Shown piece after piece: positions 1-7,923 of a stretch of DNA of 64,000 bases (positions are counted from its first letter, which is position 1; the number at the start of each line of letters is the position of its first letter). The notes beneath the pieces were generated by a model. The model had not been told where the DNA came from. It did no database searches and saw only the letters and a list, made by a program, of their open reading frames with translations. Origin of the DNA: Crenobacter cavernae (GTDB lineage Bacteria; Pseudomonadota; Gammaproteobacteria; Burkholderiales; Chromobacteriaceae); NCBI RefSeq assembly GCF_003355495.1, contig NZ_CP031337.1, positions 873,001 through 937,000 on the forward strand, read 5' to 3'. Position numbers and translations under genes: made by a program.

Positions 1-519
1 GCGACTCACGCCGAGCGGATGGTCGGCGAGCACCAGTTCCGCTTCTCGGCGAGCCGCGCCTACTATCAGTTGGTGACGCAGCGCGCGCTGGAGCTGCGCG
101 AGCGGCGCCTGCCGGGACTGCAGCCGTTCCGCGAGTTCATCGAGCGGCGGCTGTCGCCGGCGATGGCGACGTGCGAGACGGTGGTCGGCCGCCAGGACCG
201 CCTGGTCGCGCGCGTGCAGCGCACCACCGCGCTGTTGCGCACGAGGGTCGAGGTGCTGCACGAACAGCAGAACCGCGCGCTGTTGGCGAGCATGGACAAG
301 CGCGCCGAGCTGCAGCTCAGACTGCAGCAGACGGTAGAAGGACTTTCGGTCGGCGTGCTGACCTATTACGCGGTCGGCCTCTTGGGCTACGCCTTCAAGG
401 CGGCCAAGGCGGCCGGCGTGCACCTTGACGTCGAACTCGCGATGGGGCTCTCCATCGTGCCGGTCGCGGCGCTGGTCTGGTTTGGCGTCAACCGCGTCAA
501 GCGTTCGCTCGGACACTGA
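1..519 (+). CDS. DUF3422 family membrane protein, C-terminal part
   Basis: The reading frame is open from the first base of the window, so the 5' end of the gene is missing; the first in-frame ATG (19) is probably internal. The visible part is a long charged helical stretch (residues rich in Arg, Glu and Gln, including LLRTRVEVLHEQQNRALLAS) followed by two membrane segments near the C-terminus (around GLSVGVLTYYAVGLLGYAF and LSIVPVAALVWFGV). This arrangement, and the RAELQLRLQQTVEGLSV segment, match the C-terminal end of DUF3422 proteins, which are conserved in proteobacteria without a known function. A strong terminator follows directly. Confidence 0.75.
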   Translation, partial: ATHAERMVGEHQFRFSASRAYYQLVTQRALELRERRLPGLQPFREFIERRLSPAMATCETVVGRQDRLVARVQRTTALLRTRVEVLHEQQNRALLASMDKRAELQLRLQQTVEGLSVGVLTYYAVGLLGYAFKAAKAAGVHLDVELAMGLSIVPVAALVWFGVNRVKRSLGH

Positions 520-522
520 GAC

Positions 523-550
523 AAGGCCGCCCGCACGGGCGGCCTTTTTT
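523..550 (+). terminator. Rho-independent terminator after the DUF3422 gene
   Basis: A 10-bp stem (AAGGCCGCCC with GGGCGGCCTT) around a GCAC loop is followed by a run of six T. It lies 4 bp after the stop codon and separates the DUF3422 gene from the MscS channel gene. Confidence 0.9.
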
Positions 551-568
551 GACACATTAGGAGAGGCG

Positions 569-2266
569 ATGGGGGCTGGGGCTTTCGCGCGCGTGCCGCG
601 CATGACGTTGGGTTTTGCTTTGGCTTGGCGGCATATCATTTTCATGTTGTGCGCCATACTGGTTGCGCTGCCGGCGCTCGCCGCGTCGGCCGAAGCGGCC
701 GAGCCGGCAGACGCCGCGGCGGCGCAAGAAGAGCGCACGCTCAGGGTCGCCAACCGCGAGGTGTTCACCTTCGCCGCGACCGTGTTCGGCCTCAGTCCCG
801 AAGAGCGTGCCGAGCGCGCCGGAGGGCGCATCCGCGCGCTCGCGCCCGACGATCTCGTCGCACCCGTCGTCGCGCAGCCGCTCACCTTCGAGAAGGAGAC
901 CGGTGTCGCGATGATGCACAAGGGCGTGCCGCTGTTCACCGTCTATCAGTCCGACCTCGACCCGGTCGAGTCGCCGCCCTTGCCCAAGGTCGCCGCCGAG
1001 GTGCGAACGAAGCTGCAAGCGGCGCTCGCCGCGCGCTACGAACAGGGCAGCGCCAAGCGGCTGGCTATAGGCACCGCGCTCGCGGCCGCCGCGACGATAG
1101 CCCTCGCGATCGTGCTGGTCGCGCTCTACCGCTCGCAGCGGCGCCTCCTGACGGTGATCGACAGCAAACTCGTACGCCTGTCCAACCGCCACCTACTCAA
1201 CTGGCGCGTGCTGCTCTTGGGCGCCGAGCGCTATCTCTTGATCGCAAGCAGCGGCGTCGCCGCCTTCGCGCTCGTCTACCTGTGGCTCGCGTTCTCTCTC
1301 GCGCAGTTCCCTTACACCGCGCCTTGGGGCGCGCGCCTCGGCCAGTCTATGGTGTCGCTCGGCGAACGGCTCGCCGGCGGCGCGATCGACGCGCTGCCCG
1401 GCCTCGTCACCGTGCTGGTGATCTTCGCGCTGACGCGCTTCGCCGCGCGCGGCCTGACGATGATCTTCGACGCGGTAGAGAGCGGGCGCCTCGCCCTCCC
1501 CGGCCTGCACCCGGAAACGGTCGGCGCGACGCGCCGGCTGACGCTGGTCGTGCTGTGGCTGTTCGCGCTGACCGTCGCCTACCCCTATCTGCCCGGTTCG
1601 CAGTCGGACGCTTTCAAGGGCGTCAGCGTCTTCCTCGGCCTGATGGTCACGCTCGGCTCGGCCGGCATCGTCAATCAGGCGATGAACGGGCTGGTGCTGG
1701 TCTATTCCCGCGCGCTGAAGAACGGCGACTACGTGGTGATCGGCGACGTCGAGGGCTATGTGAGCGAGCTCGGCCCGCTGTCGACCAAGCTCGTCACCCG
1801 CAACGACATGGAGGTGACCGTGCCCAACTCGGTGATCACCGGCGGCAAGATCGTCAACGCTTCAAGGTTGGCCGAGGGGCGCGGCATGCCGGTCACGACC
1901 ACGGTGACGATAGGCTACGACACGCCGTGGCGCCAGGTGCACGCGATGCTCGAACTGGCGGCGCGGCGCACCGCGGGGCTCAGGGACGACGCGCCGCCGC
2001 GCGTGCGCCAGACCGCGCTGCAGGACTTCTACGTCGCGTACGAACTGATGGTCAGGCTCTCCGACGGCGCGAGCCGCGCCGACACGCTGACCGCTCTGCA
2101 CGGCCACATCCAGGACGTGTTCAACGAATTCGGCATACAGATCATGTCGCCGAACTTCGAGGCGCAGCCGCACCAGCCGGTGCTGTCGCCGCCCGACACG
2201 TGGTACGCGTCGCCGGCCGCTCCGCCGGACGAGGCCCGCACCATTAATGACATTGGCGTCATTTAG
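569..2266 (+). CDS. MscS family mechanosensitive ion channel with periplasmic N-terminal domain
   Basis: Predicted inner-membrane mechanosensitive channel of about 565 residues. A signal-like hydrophobic segment (HIIFMLCAILVALPALAAS) is followed by a periplasmic region of about 110 residues, then about five membrane segments. The last, pore-lining helix (GLMVTLGSAGIVNQAMNGLV) runs into the cytoplasmic beta domain typical of MscS (YVVIGDVEGYVSELGPLSTK, VPNSVITGGKIVN). The start at 569 was chosen because AGGAGAG lies just upstream; in-frame ATGs at 602 and 644 are alternatives and the last would begin nearer the signal sequence. A TTGGCCGAG repeat at 1868 encodes Leu-Ala-Glu. It is larger than E. 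coli MscS (286 residues) and closer to the extended family members. Confidence 0.85.
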   Translation: MGAGAFARVPRMTLGFALAWRHIIFMLCAILVALPALAASAEAAEPADAAAAQEERTLRVANREVFTFAATVFGLSPEERAERAGGRIRALAPDDLVAPVVAQPLTFEKETGVAMMHKGVPLFTVYQSDLDPVESPPLPKVAAEVRTKLQAALAARYEQGSAKRLAIGTALAAAATIALAIVLVALYRSQRRLLTVIDSKLVRLSNRHLLNWRVLLLGAERYLLIASSGVAAFALVYLWLAFSLAQFPYTAPWGARLGQSMVSLGERLAGGAIDALPGLVTVLVIFALTRFAARGLTMIFDAVESGRLALPGLHPETVGATRRLTLVVLWLFALTVAYPYLPGSQSDAFKGVSVFLGLMVTLGSAGIVNQAMNGLVLVYSRALKNGDYVVIGDVEGYVSELGPLSTKLVTRNDMEVTVPNSVITGGKIVNASRLAEGRGMPVTTTVTIGYDTPWRQVHAMLELAARRTAGLRDDAPPRVRQTALQDFYVAYELMVRLSDGASRADTLTALHGHIQDVFNEFGIQIMSPNFEAQPHQPVLSPPDTWYASPAAPPDEARTINDIGVI

Positions 2267-2350
2267 TCAATCCTTCATCTATTCGTCACGCCGACGCAAC
2301 GGCGGCTTCCTACAATGCGGCGCATTTCCCAGCCCTACCGGAGTCGCCCC

Positions 2351-3577
2351 ATGCCGCTGGATAGCTCGCTGGTCGCCACCGCCGGCCAGTTGCTGCAAAG
2401 CCCGCCCACCGTCGGCCCCGAGCACAGCAACTACCAGGTGCTCGACCTGTTCTCCGCCGATGTCTCGCTGTCCAACCTGCCCGTGATCGACGGCGCACGC
2501 CCGGTCGGCATCATCAACCGCAACACCTTCATGAGCACGATCGCGCGGCCGTTCCACCGCGAGATCTTCGGCCGCAAGCCGTGCACCGCGTTCATGAACG
2601 CGTTGCCCTTGGTGGTCGACTACCACATGCCGCTGACCGAGCTGTCGTTCCAGGCCTTGTCGGCCGGCGCATCGGTGCTGTCCGACGGTTTCCTGATCAC
2701 CGTAGACGGCGACTACGCCGGCCTCGGCCAGGGCGTGTCGCTGATGCAGGCGCTCGCCGACCAGCAGGCCGAGAAGCACCGGCAGATGATGGAGAGCATC
2801 CACTACGCGAGCGTGATCCAGCAGTCCTTCCTGCAGAGCTCGCGCCGCGACATGGCGGCCGCGCTGTCCGACTACTTCATGGCGTGGGAGCCGCGCGACG
2901 TCGTCGGCGGCGACTACTACTACTTCGTCAAGCGCGACGACGGCTTCTTCGTCGCGGTGATCGACTGCACCGGCCACGGCGTGCCCGGCGCATTCATGAC
3001 GCTGATCATGGCGTCGGCGCTGAAACAGGTTTTGACCACGCGCGACCTGCACGACCCGGCCGCGCTCTTGGGCGCGATCAACCGTCAGGTCAAGGAATCG
3101 CTCGGCCAGCTGTCGTCCGACGAGCTCGAACACGACGCCGAGGTCGAGATCCGCTCCGACGACGGCATGGACTGCGCTTTCTGCTGGTACGACAAGAACA
3201 GCCGCACCTTGACCTACGCCGGCGCAAAGACGCCGATCTTCGTGCTCGACCCGGCGGCCGACGACGTCGAGGTGATCGACGGCAACAAGAAGGGCGTCGG
3301 CTACGTGTCGACGCCTCTGGATTATGCGTGGACCAACAAGAAGATCGCGCTCGACCCCGGCAGCCAGCTCTACATCAGCACCGACGGCATCATCGACCAG
3401 ATCGGCGGGCCGAAACGCATCGGCTTCGGCAAGAAGCGCTTCAAGGAACAACTGCTCAAACACCGCCACCGGCCGATGACCGAGCAGCGCGGCCGGCTGC
3501 TCGACGCCTTCCACGCGTGGCAGGGCGAAAACTCGCGCCGCGACGACGTCAGCCTGTTCGGCGTGCGCCTGCCCTAA
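2351..3577 (+). CDS. siaA: SiaA-like PP2C/SpoIIE serine-threonine phosphatase with CBS-like sensor region
   Basis: Likely protein phosphatase of the SiaABC partner-switching module; in Pseudomonas SiaA dephosphorylates SiaC. Residues 30-140 look like a paired CBS-type region (PVIDGARPVGIINRNTFM, then GFLITVDGDYAGLGQG). Residues 150-408 are a SpoIIE/PP2C domain with the metal-binding motifs VVGGDYYYF (Asp188), IDCTGHGVPGAFM (Asp205), STDGIIDQ and RRDDVSLFG. No membrane segment is visible, unlike P. aeruginosa SiaA, which has an N-terminal membrane/HAMP region. The ATG at 2351 follows CGGAG at good spacing; the ATG at 2315 overlaps a possible -10 box (TACAAT). It is followed after 20 bp by siaB and then siaC, forming an operon. 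No TTGGCCGAG repeat occurs in the gene. Confidence 0.82.
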   Translation: MPLDSSLVATAGQLLQSPPTVGPEHSNYQVLDLFSADVSLSNLPVIDGARPVGIINRNTFMSTIARPFHREIFGRKPCTAFMNALPLVVDYHMPLTELSFQALSAGASVLSDGFLITVDGDYAGLGQGVSLMQALADQQAEKHRQMMESIHYASVIQQSFLQSSRRDMAAALSDYFMAWEPRDVVGGDYYYFVKRDDGFFVAVIDCTGHGVPGAFMTLIMASALKQVLTTRDLHDPAALLGAINRQVKESLGQLSSDELEHDAEVEIRSDDGMDCAFCWYDKNSRTLTYAGAKTPIFVLDPAADDVEVIDGNKKGVGYVSTPLDYAWTNKKIALDPGSQLYISTDGIIDQIGGPKRIGFGKKRFKEQLLKHRHRPMTEQRGRLLDAFHAWQGENSRRDDVSLFGVRLP

Positions 3578-3597
3578 CTACATACGGATTGAGCACT

Positions 3598-4140
3598 ATG
3601 GGCCTTGCCGCCTTCCACCGCTTCCAGGACCTCGCCCGCGAACAGAACGTGGTGTTCTATTACACCGGCTATTTCTCGCAAGCCGTCGTCACCGCCATGG
3701 GCGATGCGCTGCGCCAGCGCCTGAACCGTTCCGACGCCGCCAACGTCACCCGCCGCAAGCTGTTCTCGGTCTTCATGGAGATGGCGCAGAACGTCGTCCA
3801 CTACTCGGCCGACCCGCTGACCGAGTCCGACGACCACGAGCTGCGCCGCGGCGCGCTATGGGTCGGCGAGAGCGACGGCCATTTCTACGTCGTCTGCGCC
3901 AACCCGATCGAGCGCGACAAGGTCGCGCGCATGCAGGACAAGCTCGAGCCGCTGCGCACGATGACCAACGCCGACATCAAGGCGCTCTACAAGGAAAAGC
4001 TGCGCGCCGACGGCGAGGCCGGCAGCAAGGGCGCAGGCCTGGGCTTTTTAACCGTCGCGCGCGACGCCTGCGAACCGATCGAATTCGACTTCGTCGACGA
4101 CGACACCTCCACGCTGTTCTATCTGAAAGCGACCATCTGA
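3598..4140 (+). CDS. siaB: SiaB family protein kinase
   Basis: Protein of 180 residues matching SiaB, the kinase that phosphorylates SiaC. It shows a GHKL-like ATP fold: an N-box at residues 61-70 (EMAQNVVHYS, Asn65) and a glycine-rich lid at 142-150 (GSKGAGLGF). Known from the family: SiaB and SiaA set the phosphorylation state of SiaC, which in Pseudomonas controls the diguanylate cyclase SiaD. The ATG at 3598 lies 20 bp after siaA. The gene stops one base before the siaC start, so the two are almost certainly cotranscribed and probably translationally coupled. Confidence 0.82.
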   Translation: MGLAAFHRFQDLAREQNVVFYYTGYFSQAVVTAMGDALRQRLNRSDAANVTRRKLFSVFMEMAQNVVHYSADPLTESDDHELRRGALWVGESDGHFYVVCANPIERDKVARMQDKLEPLRTMTNADIKALYKEKLRADGEAGSKGAGLGFLTVARDACEPIEFDFVDDDTSTLFYLKATI

Positions 4141-4141
4141 T

Positions 4142-4528
4142 ATGCAGAACATCCACCTTTCCGCGACCGCGGCCACGCCGGAAGTCGACTTCCGCTTCGA
4201 CAGCCACCAGCTGAGCCTGAAGGGCGAGAGCTACCCGGAAAACGCGCAGTCCTTCTACGGCCCGCTGCTCGACGCGGTGGCCGGGTATCTGGCCACGCTC
4301 GACCACGTGCACATCGCCGTCGACGTGCAGCTCGCCTACTTCAATAGCTCGAGCACCAGGCTGTTGATGAGCCTGTTCGAGCTGTTGAACGACGCCGCGG
4401 TGAAAGGCAACTACGTCACGCTCAACTGGCACTACGACGAGGACGACGACACCATCCTCGAATTCGGCCAGGAAATCGCCGACGACTATCCGTCGCTCGA
4501 CTTCCACCCGCTCGCGCTGGTGGCCTGA
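4142..4528 (+). CDS. siaC: SiaC family regulatory phosphoprotein (DUF1987)
   Basis: Protein of 128 residues of the DUF1987/SiaC family, an anti-sigma-antagonist-like fold phosphorylated by SiaB and dephosphorylated by SiaA. The conserved FNSSSTRLLM segment (residues 67-76) holds the likely phosphoacceptor; Thr72 or a neighbouring Ser is the best candidate by analogy with Pseudomonas SiaC, which is modified on a Thr in the equivalent loop. It begins one base after the siaB stop. No siaD (GGDEF) gene follows; proA is next. The effector of this module is therefore not visible here. Confidence 0.82.
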   Translation: MQNIHLSATAATPEVDFRFDSHQLSLKGESYPENAQSFYGPLLDAVAGYLATLDHVHIAVDVQLAYFNSSSTRLLMSLFELLNDAAVKGNYVTLNWHYDEDDDTILEFGQEIADDYPSLDFHPLALVA

Positions 4529-4558
4529 CGCTTTACCGTTTCTTCCCTGTCTGATTTG

Positions 4559-4579
4559 CGCCGGCTCCTGCCGGCGTTT
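4559..4579 (+). terminator. Possible weak terminator after siaC
   Basis: A 7-bp stem CGCCGGC / GCCGGCG with a TCCT loop is followed by only three T. It is placed correctly for the end of the sia operon. A one-mismatch copy of the window's repeat (CTAGGCCAACCTTGG) lies just downstream near 4585. Confidence 0.4.
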
Positions 4580-4657
4580 CGGGCTAGGCCAACCTTGGCG
4601 GCGGCCTGCGCTTGGGATAAGCTTTTCCCATCCGATAAAGACACGCCAGAGCCCGCC

Positions 4658-5917
4658 ATGAACGTCCACGACTATATGCAAGAGGTCGGCCGAGCCGCCC
4701 GCGCCGCCAGCCGCGCCATCGCCCGCGCCGACACCAACCAGAAGAACAAGGCGCTGTTCGCCATCGCCGACGCGCTCGAGCGCGACCACGACAAGCTGGT
4801 CACCGCCAACATGCTCGACCTTAACGCCGCCGAGAAGGCCGGCCTGGAAGCCGCTCTCGTCGACCGGCTCGCCGTCACCGAAGCCACCGTGCGCTCGATG
4901 GCCGAGGGCTTGCGCCAGATCGCCGCGCTGCCCGACCCGGTCGGCGAGATGGACGACTTCACCTACCGCCCGAGCGGCATCCAGCTCGGCAAGATGCGCG
5001 TGCCGCTCGGCGTCGTCGGCATCATTTACGAATCGCGCCCTAACGTGACCGCCGACGCCGCCGGCCTGTGCCTCAAGTCGGGCAACGCCGCGATCCTGCG
5101 CGGCGGCTCCGAGGCCTTCCACAGCAACCAGGCGATCGCCGCCTGTGTGCACGAGGGCCTCGCCGTCGCCGGCCTGCCCGCCGGCGTGGTGCAGGTCCTC
5201 GGGACCACCGACCGCGCCGCGGTGACCGAACTCGTCACCATGCCCGACTACGTCGACGTGATCGTGCCGCGCGGCGGCAAGGGGCTGATCGAGCGCGTCA
5301 GCCGCGAGGCGCGCGTGCCGGTGATCAAGCACCTGCACGGCAACTGCCACGTCTACATCGACGACACCGCCAACCCGGACAAGGCGTTCAACATCGCGCT
5401 GAACGCCAAGACGCACCGCTACGGCACCTGCAACACGATGGAGAGCTTGCTCGTGCACTCGGCGTTCGCCGAATTCATCCTGCCGCGCCTCGCGGCAGCG
5501 TATTGGGAAAAAGGCGTCGAGCTGCGCGGCTGCGAGCGCACGCGCGCGATCCTCGGCGACAAGGTCGTCGCCGCGACGGCCAAAGACTGGGAAACCGAGT
5601 ACCTCGCGCCTATCCTCGCGGTGAAGGTGGTCAAGGACCTCGACGACGCGATCGAGCACATCAACACGCACGGCAGCCACCACACCGACGCGATCGTCAC
5701 CGAAGACTACGGCCGCGCGCGCCGCTTCCTGCGCGAGGTCGACTCGGCGAGCGTGATGGTCAACGCCAGCACGCGCTTCGCCGACGGTTTCGAGTACGGC
5801 CTCGGCGCCGAGATCGGCATCTCGACCGACAAGATCCACGCGCGCGGCCCGGTCGGCCTCGAAGGGCTGACCAGCCAGAAATGGGTGGTGCTCGGCGACG
5901 GGCAGATCCGCGAATAA
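4658..5917 (+). CDS. proA: Gamma-glutamyl phosphate reductase (proline biosynthesis)
   Basis: NADPH-dependent reduction of gamma-glutamyl phosphate to glutamate semialdehyde, the second step of proline synthesis, in the cytoplasm. At 419 residues it has the usual family length. The aldehyde dehydrogenase-like fold is clear: VPLGVVGIIYESRPNVTADA, GNAAILRGGSEA, and the catalytic Cys258 in HRYGTCNTMESLL. The start at 4658 (MNVHDYMQE) was chosen over an upstream in-frame ATG because that extension lies in non-conserved intergenic sequence. proB is not adjacent. A good terminator follows. Confidence 0.96.
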   Translation: MNVHDYMQEVGRAARAASRAIARADTNQKNKALFAIADALERDHDKLVTANMLDLNAAEKAGLEAALVDRLAVTEATVRSMAEGLRQIAALPDPVGEMDDFTYRPSGIQLGKMRVPLGVVGIIYESRPNVTADAAGLCLKSGNAAILRGGSEAFHSNQAIAACVHEGLAVAGLPAGVVQVLGTTDRAAVTELVTMPDYVDVIVPRGGKGLIERVSREARVPVIKHLHGNCHVYIDDTANPDKAFNIALNAKTHRYGTCNTMESLLVHSAFAEFILPRLAAAYWEKGVELRGCERTRAILGDKVVAATAKDWETEYLAPILAVKVVKDLDDAIEHINTHGSHHTDAIVTEDYGRARRFLREVDSASVMVNASTRFADGFEYGLGAEIGISTDKIHARGPVGLEGLTSQKWVVLGDGQIRE

Positions 5918-5958
5918 GCTTTAGCCGGCGCGGTGAAAAAAAGCGGGCCTTGCGCCCG

Positions 5959-5997
5959 ACGGCACCCGGCCCACCAAGGCGGGTGCCGTTCGTTTTT
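5959..5997 (+). terminator. Terminator after proA
   Basis: A 9-10 bp stem (ACGGCACCC with GGGTGCCGT) with an 11-nt loop is followed by TCGTTTTT. It sits between proA and the ribosome binding site of the downstream lipoprotein gene. Confidence 0.8.
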
Positions 5998-6010
5998 CGA
6001 GGAGCTTGCC

Positions 6011-6421
6011 ATGAACCCAGCCTTCCCGCGCCGCGGCGCGTGCGTGGCCATCGCCGCCCTCGTCCTGTCGGCCTGCGCCGGGACGGGCGCGACGCGCGAC
6101 GGCCGCGGCGACGCCTCGCGCGTCGAACCCTCGCGCAGCGGCCGGGTGCTCGTCGACGTCGCGAGCGGCCGCTCGCCGCAGGCGGTCGCCGACTGCGTCG
6201 TCGACGGCGTGCGCCGGCTAAAAATCCCGGACGACTACCTCGCCCGTCGCCGGCTGCCGGGCGGCGGCCAGGCGGTGATGCTCAACAACCCGGCGACCGG
6301 GCGCACCGGCCTCACCGTCGACGTCGCCGCGCGCGGCAGCGGCTCGCAGGTCAGGCTGTATGAGAACGGCATGGTGGTGTCGGGGCAGTGGCGCGCGCTG
6401 GTGCGGCGCTGCGCCGGCTAA
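6011..6421 (+). CDS. Small predicted lipoprotein, function unknown
   Basis: A 136-residue protein starting at ATG 6011 after a clear GAGGAG. The N-terminus has arginines, a hydrophobic core and a lipobox LSAC with Cys22, so it is probably lipidated and exported. The mature part is short and contains QAVADCVVDGVRRLKIPDDY and RLYENGMVVSGQWRALVRRC; the two later Cys residues could form a disulfide. I do not recognise the family. It stands alone between the proA terminator and an AT-rich regulatory region. Confidence 0.7.
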   Translation: MNPAFPRRGACVAIAALVLSACAGTGATRDGRGDASRVEPSRSGRVLVDVASGRSPQAVADCVVDGVRRLKIPDDYLARRRLPGGGQAVMLNNPATGRTGLTVDVAARGSGSQVRLYENGMVVSGQWRALVRRCAG

Positions 6422-6422
6422 T

Positions 6423-6438
6423 ATCTTTATATGAAGAT
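6423..6438. promoter_or_regulatory. Operator-like palindrome, copy 1
   Basis: ATCTTTATATGAAGAT, an imperfect 16-bp inverted repeat in the AT-rich gap between the lipoprotein and the MFS gene. It matches the spacing of the copies at 6515 and 16101 (general form ATCTTYRTNNGAAGAT). A regulator site is an inference from symmetry, spacing and repetition. Confidence 0.35.
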
Positions 6439-6514
6439 TTATGGTTTATCCCGGTATTTTGCCGATTTGCAACAAAGATCAGGGCTAATACAGCCATAAG
6501 TCCGAATAAATCAT

Positions 6515-6534
6515 TTATCTTCATCAGAAGATAA
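6515..6534. promoter_or_regulatory. Operator-like palindrome, copy 2 (upstream of the MFS gene)
   Basis: A perfect inverted repeat, TTATCTTC and GAAGATAA separated by ATCA, 42 bp before the MFS start codon. The core ATCTTCATCAGAAGAT differs by one base from the copy upstream of the pilin operon at 16101. Its position suits a repressor or activator site for the MFS gene. No regulator gene is adjacent. Confidence 0.45.
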
Positions 6535-6575
6535 GTGATGATGGTCCGCATCGCCTCTACGGAAGGAGACGGACC

Positions 6576-7727
6576 ATGAACCCCCGCATCGCGCTGCTCG
6601 CGCTCACCGCCTTCGCCGCCGGCATGGCCGAAACCCTGGTCGGCGGCATCCTCGGACCGGTCGCCTCGAACCTTAACGTCTCGCTGTCGGCCGCCGGCCA
6701 GCTGACCGGCGTGTTTTCGCTGACCTTCGGGCTGACCGCGCCGCTGCTGTTCTACGCGACCGCGCGCGTCGAGCGCCGGCGGTTGCTGCTTACGACGCTC
6801 GCGCTGTTCGCGCTGACCAATATCGCAGCGGCGCTCTCGCCCAATTACGCGGCGCTGTTCGCATCGCGCGTCGCGTCGGCCGCGTGCTGTGCGCTGATCG
6901 TCGTGCTCGCGACGACGCTCGCGTCGCAGCTGGTCGAACCGGCGTTGCGCGGCCGGGCGATCGGCGCCGTGTTCATGGGTATCAGCAGCTCGCTCGTGCT
7001 CGGCGTGCCGGCCGGCATCCTGCTCGCCGGAGCGGCCGGCTGGCGCGCGCCGTTCGCGGCGATCGCCGTGCTGTCGCTGTTGCTGATCGGCGTGCTGCGC
7101 GCGACGCTGCCGGTCTTCGCGCCGCGTCCGCCGCCGCCGCTGTCGCGCTACTGGAACCAGCTCGCCACACCGCGGCTGTTGGCCGGGCACCTGGTGTCTA
7201 TCCTGCTGATTGGCGGCCACTTCACGCTGTTCGCCTACCTCGCTCCCTACGTCGGGCAGGAGCTCGGCTTGGTCGGCGACACGGTCGGCGGCGTCTTCCT
7301 GCTGTTCGGCGTCGCCGCGGTCGCGGGCGGCTATCTGGGCGGCTGGCTGTCCGACACGCTGGGCGCGCGGCGCGCGCTCGCGTTGATCCCGGCGCTGTTC
7401 CTCGCTGCGCTCGCCGCCTTGCCGCTGGCAAGCGCGTTTACGCCACTCTTCCTCGTCGCGATGGTGGCGTGGAGCGCGCTGAGCTGGACGATCTCACCGG
7501 CGGTGCAGAACTACCTGATCGAGACCTCGCCCGACGACGCCGAGGCGGGCATCGGCGTCAACAGCTCGGCGATGCACCTAGGCGTCGCGCTCGGCTCGGC
7601 CTTCGGCGGCGCGGTGCTCGCGTGGCGATCGATCGACTGGAACCCGTGGGCCGGCTGCGTGCTGGTCGCGTTGTCGCTCGCCGTCGCGCTCGGTGCGGCT
7701 CGCGCAAGGCCGCTGGCCGCATCCTGA
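6576..7727 (+). CDS. MFS transporter, DHA1 (AraJ/YdhP-like) family exporter
   Basis: Inner-membrane protein of 383 residues with about 12 membrane helices in two halves, the usual size for the AraJ/YdhP drug-efflux-like group. Visible segments include ALTAFAAGMAETLVGGILGP (helix 1) and the loop 2-3 region (FYATARVERRRLLLTT). The start follows AAGGAG with 7-bp spacing. The upstream gap holds two operator-like palindromes. Substrate cannot be read from sequence; sugars or small drugs are typical of relatives. Confidence 0.85.
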   Translation: MNPRIALLALTAFAAGMAETLVGGILGPVASNLNVSLSAAGQLTGVFSLTFGLTAPLLFYATARVERRRLLLTTLALFALTNIAAALSPNYAALFASRVASAACCALIVVLATTLASQLVEPALRGRAIGAVFMGISSSLVLGVPAGILLAGAAGWRAPFAAIAVLSLLLIGVLRATLPVFAPRPPPPLSRYWNQLATPRLLAGHLVSILLIGGHFTLFAYLAPYVGQELGLVGDTVGGVFLLFGVAAVAGGYLGGWLSDTLGARRALALIPALFLAALAALPLASAFTPLFLVAMVAWSALSWTISPAVQNYLIETSPDDAEAGIGVNSSAMHLGVALGSAFGGAVLAWRSIDWNPWAGCVLVALSLAVALGAARARPLAAS

Positions 7728-7830
7728 CGGGGCTTATCCGGTGACGGCGGCGCGATGCGAATCGAAATTATCCGCCACCATGCCCTCCTTCCATCGCATC
7801 GCCCTTTCCCTGCTGGTCGCGCGCCGCTAG

Positions 7831-7860
7831 CCAAGGTTGGCCGAGCTCGGCCAACCTTGG
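7831..7860. terminator. Perfect 30-bp palindrome made of two inverted uptake-like repeats
   Basis: CCAAGGTTGGCCGAG is followed immediately by its exact reverse complement. It lies between the convergent MFS and norD genes, where a bidirectional terminator is expected, but no strong T run follows on either strand. It holds two copies (7837-7845 and 7846-7854) of the dispersed motif in its longest form. Confidence 0.65.
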
Positions 7861-7861
7861 C

Positions 7862-7904
7862 CCCAAAAGAAAACCGCCGCCCGGATCGCTCCCGGCAGCG
7901 GTTT
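7862..7904 (-). terminator. Terminator of the norQ-norD operon
   Basis: Read on the minus strand, AAACCGC and GCGGTTT close a GC-rich hairpin with an inner CCGG pairing, followed by TTCTTTT. It begins 20 bp after the norD stop codon. Confidence 0.75.
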
Positions 7905-7923
7905 GGCATTGCTAAAGACAAGC

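Noticed and set aside
2311..2350. ATG at 2315 as the start of siaA
   Set aside because: It overlaps a possible -10 box (TACAAT), has no ribosome binding site and adds a basic non-conserved extension; ATG 2351 follows CGGAG.
3977..5839. 620-codon minus-strand frame opposite proA and siaC
   Set aside because: proA on the plus strand is certain; the antisense frame is His/Arg/Glu-rich shadow.
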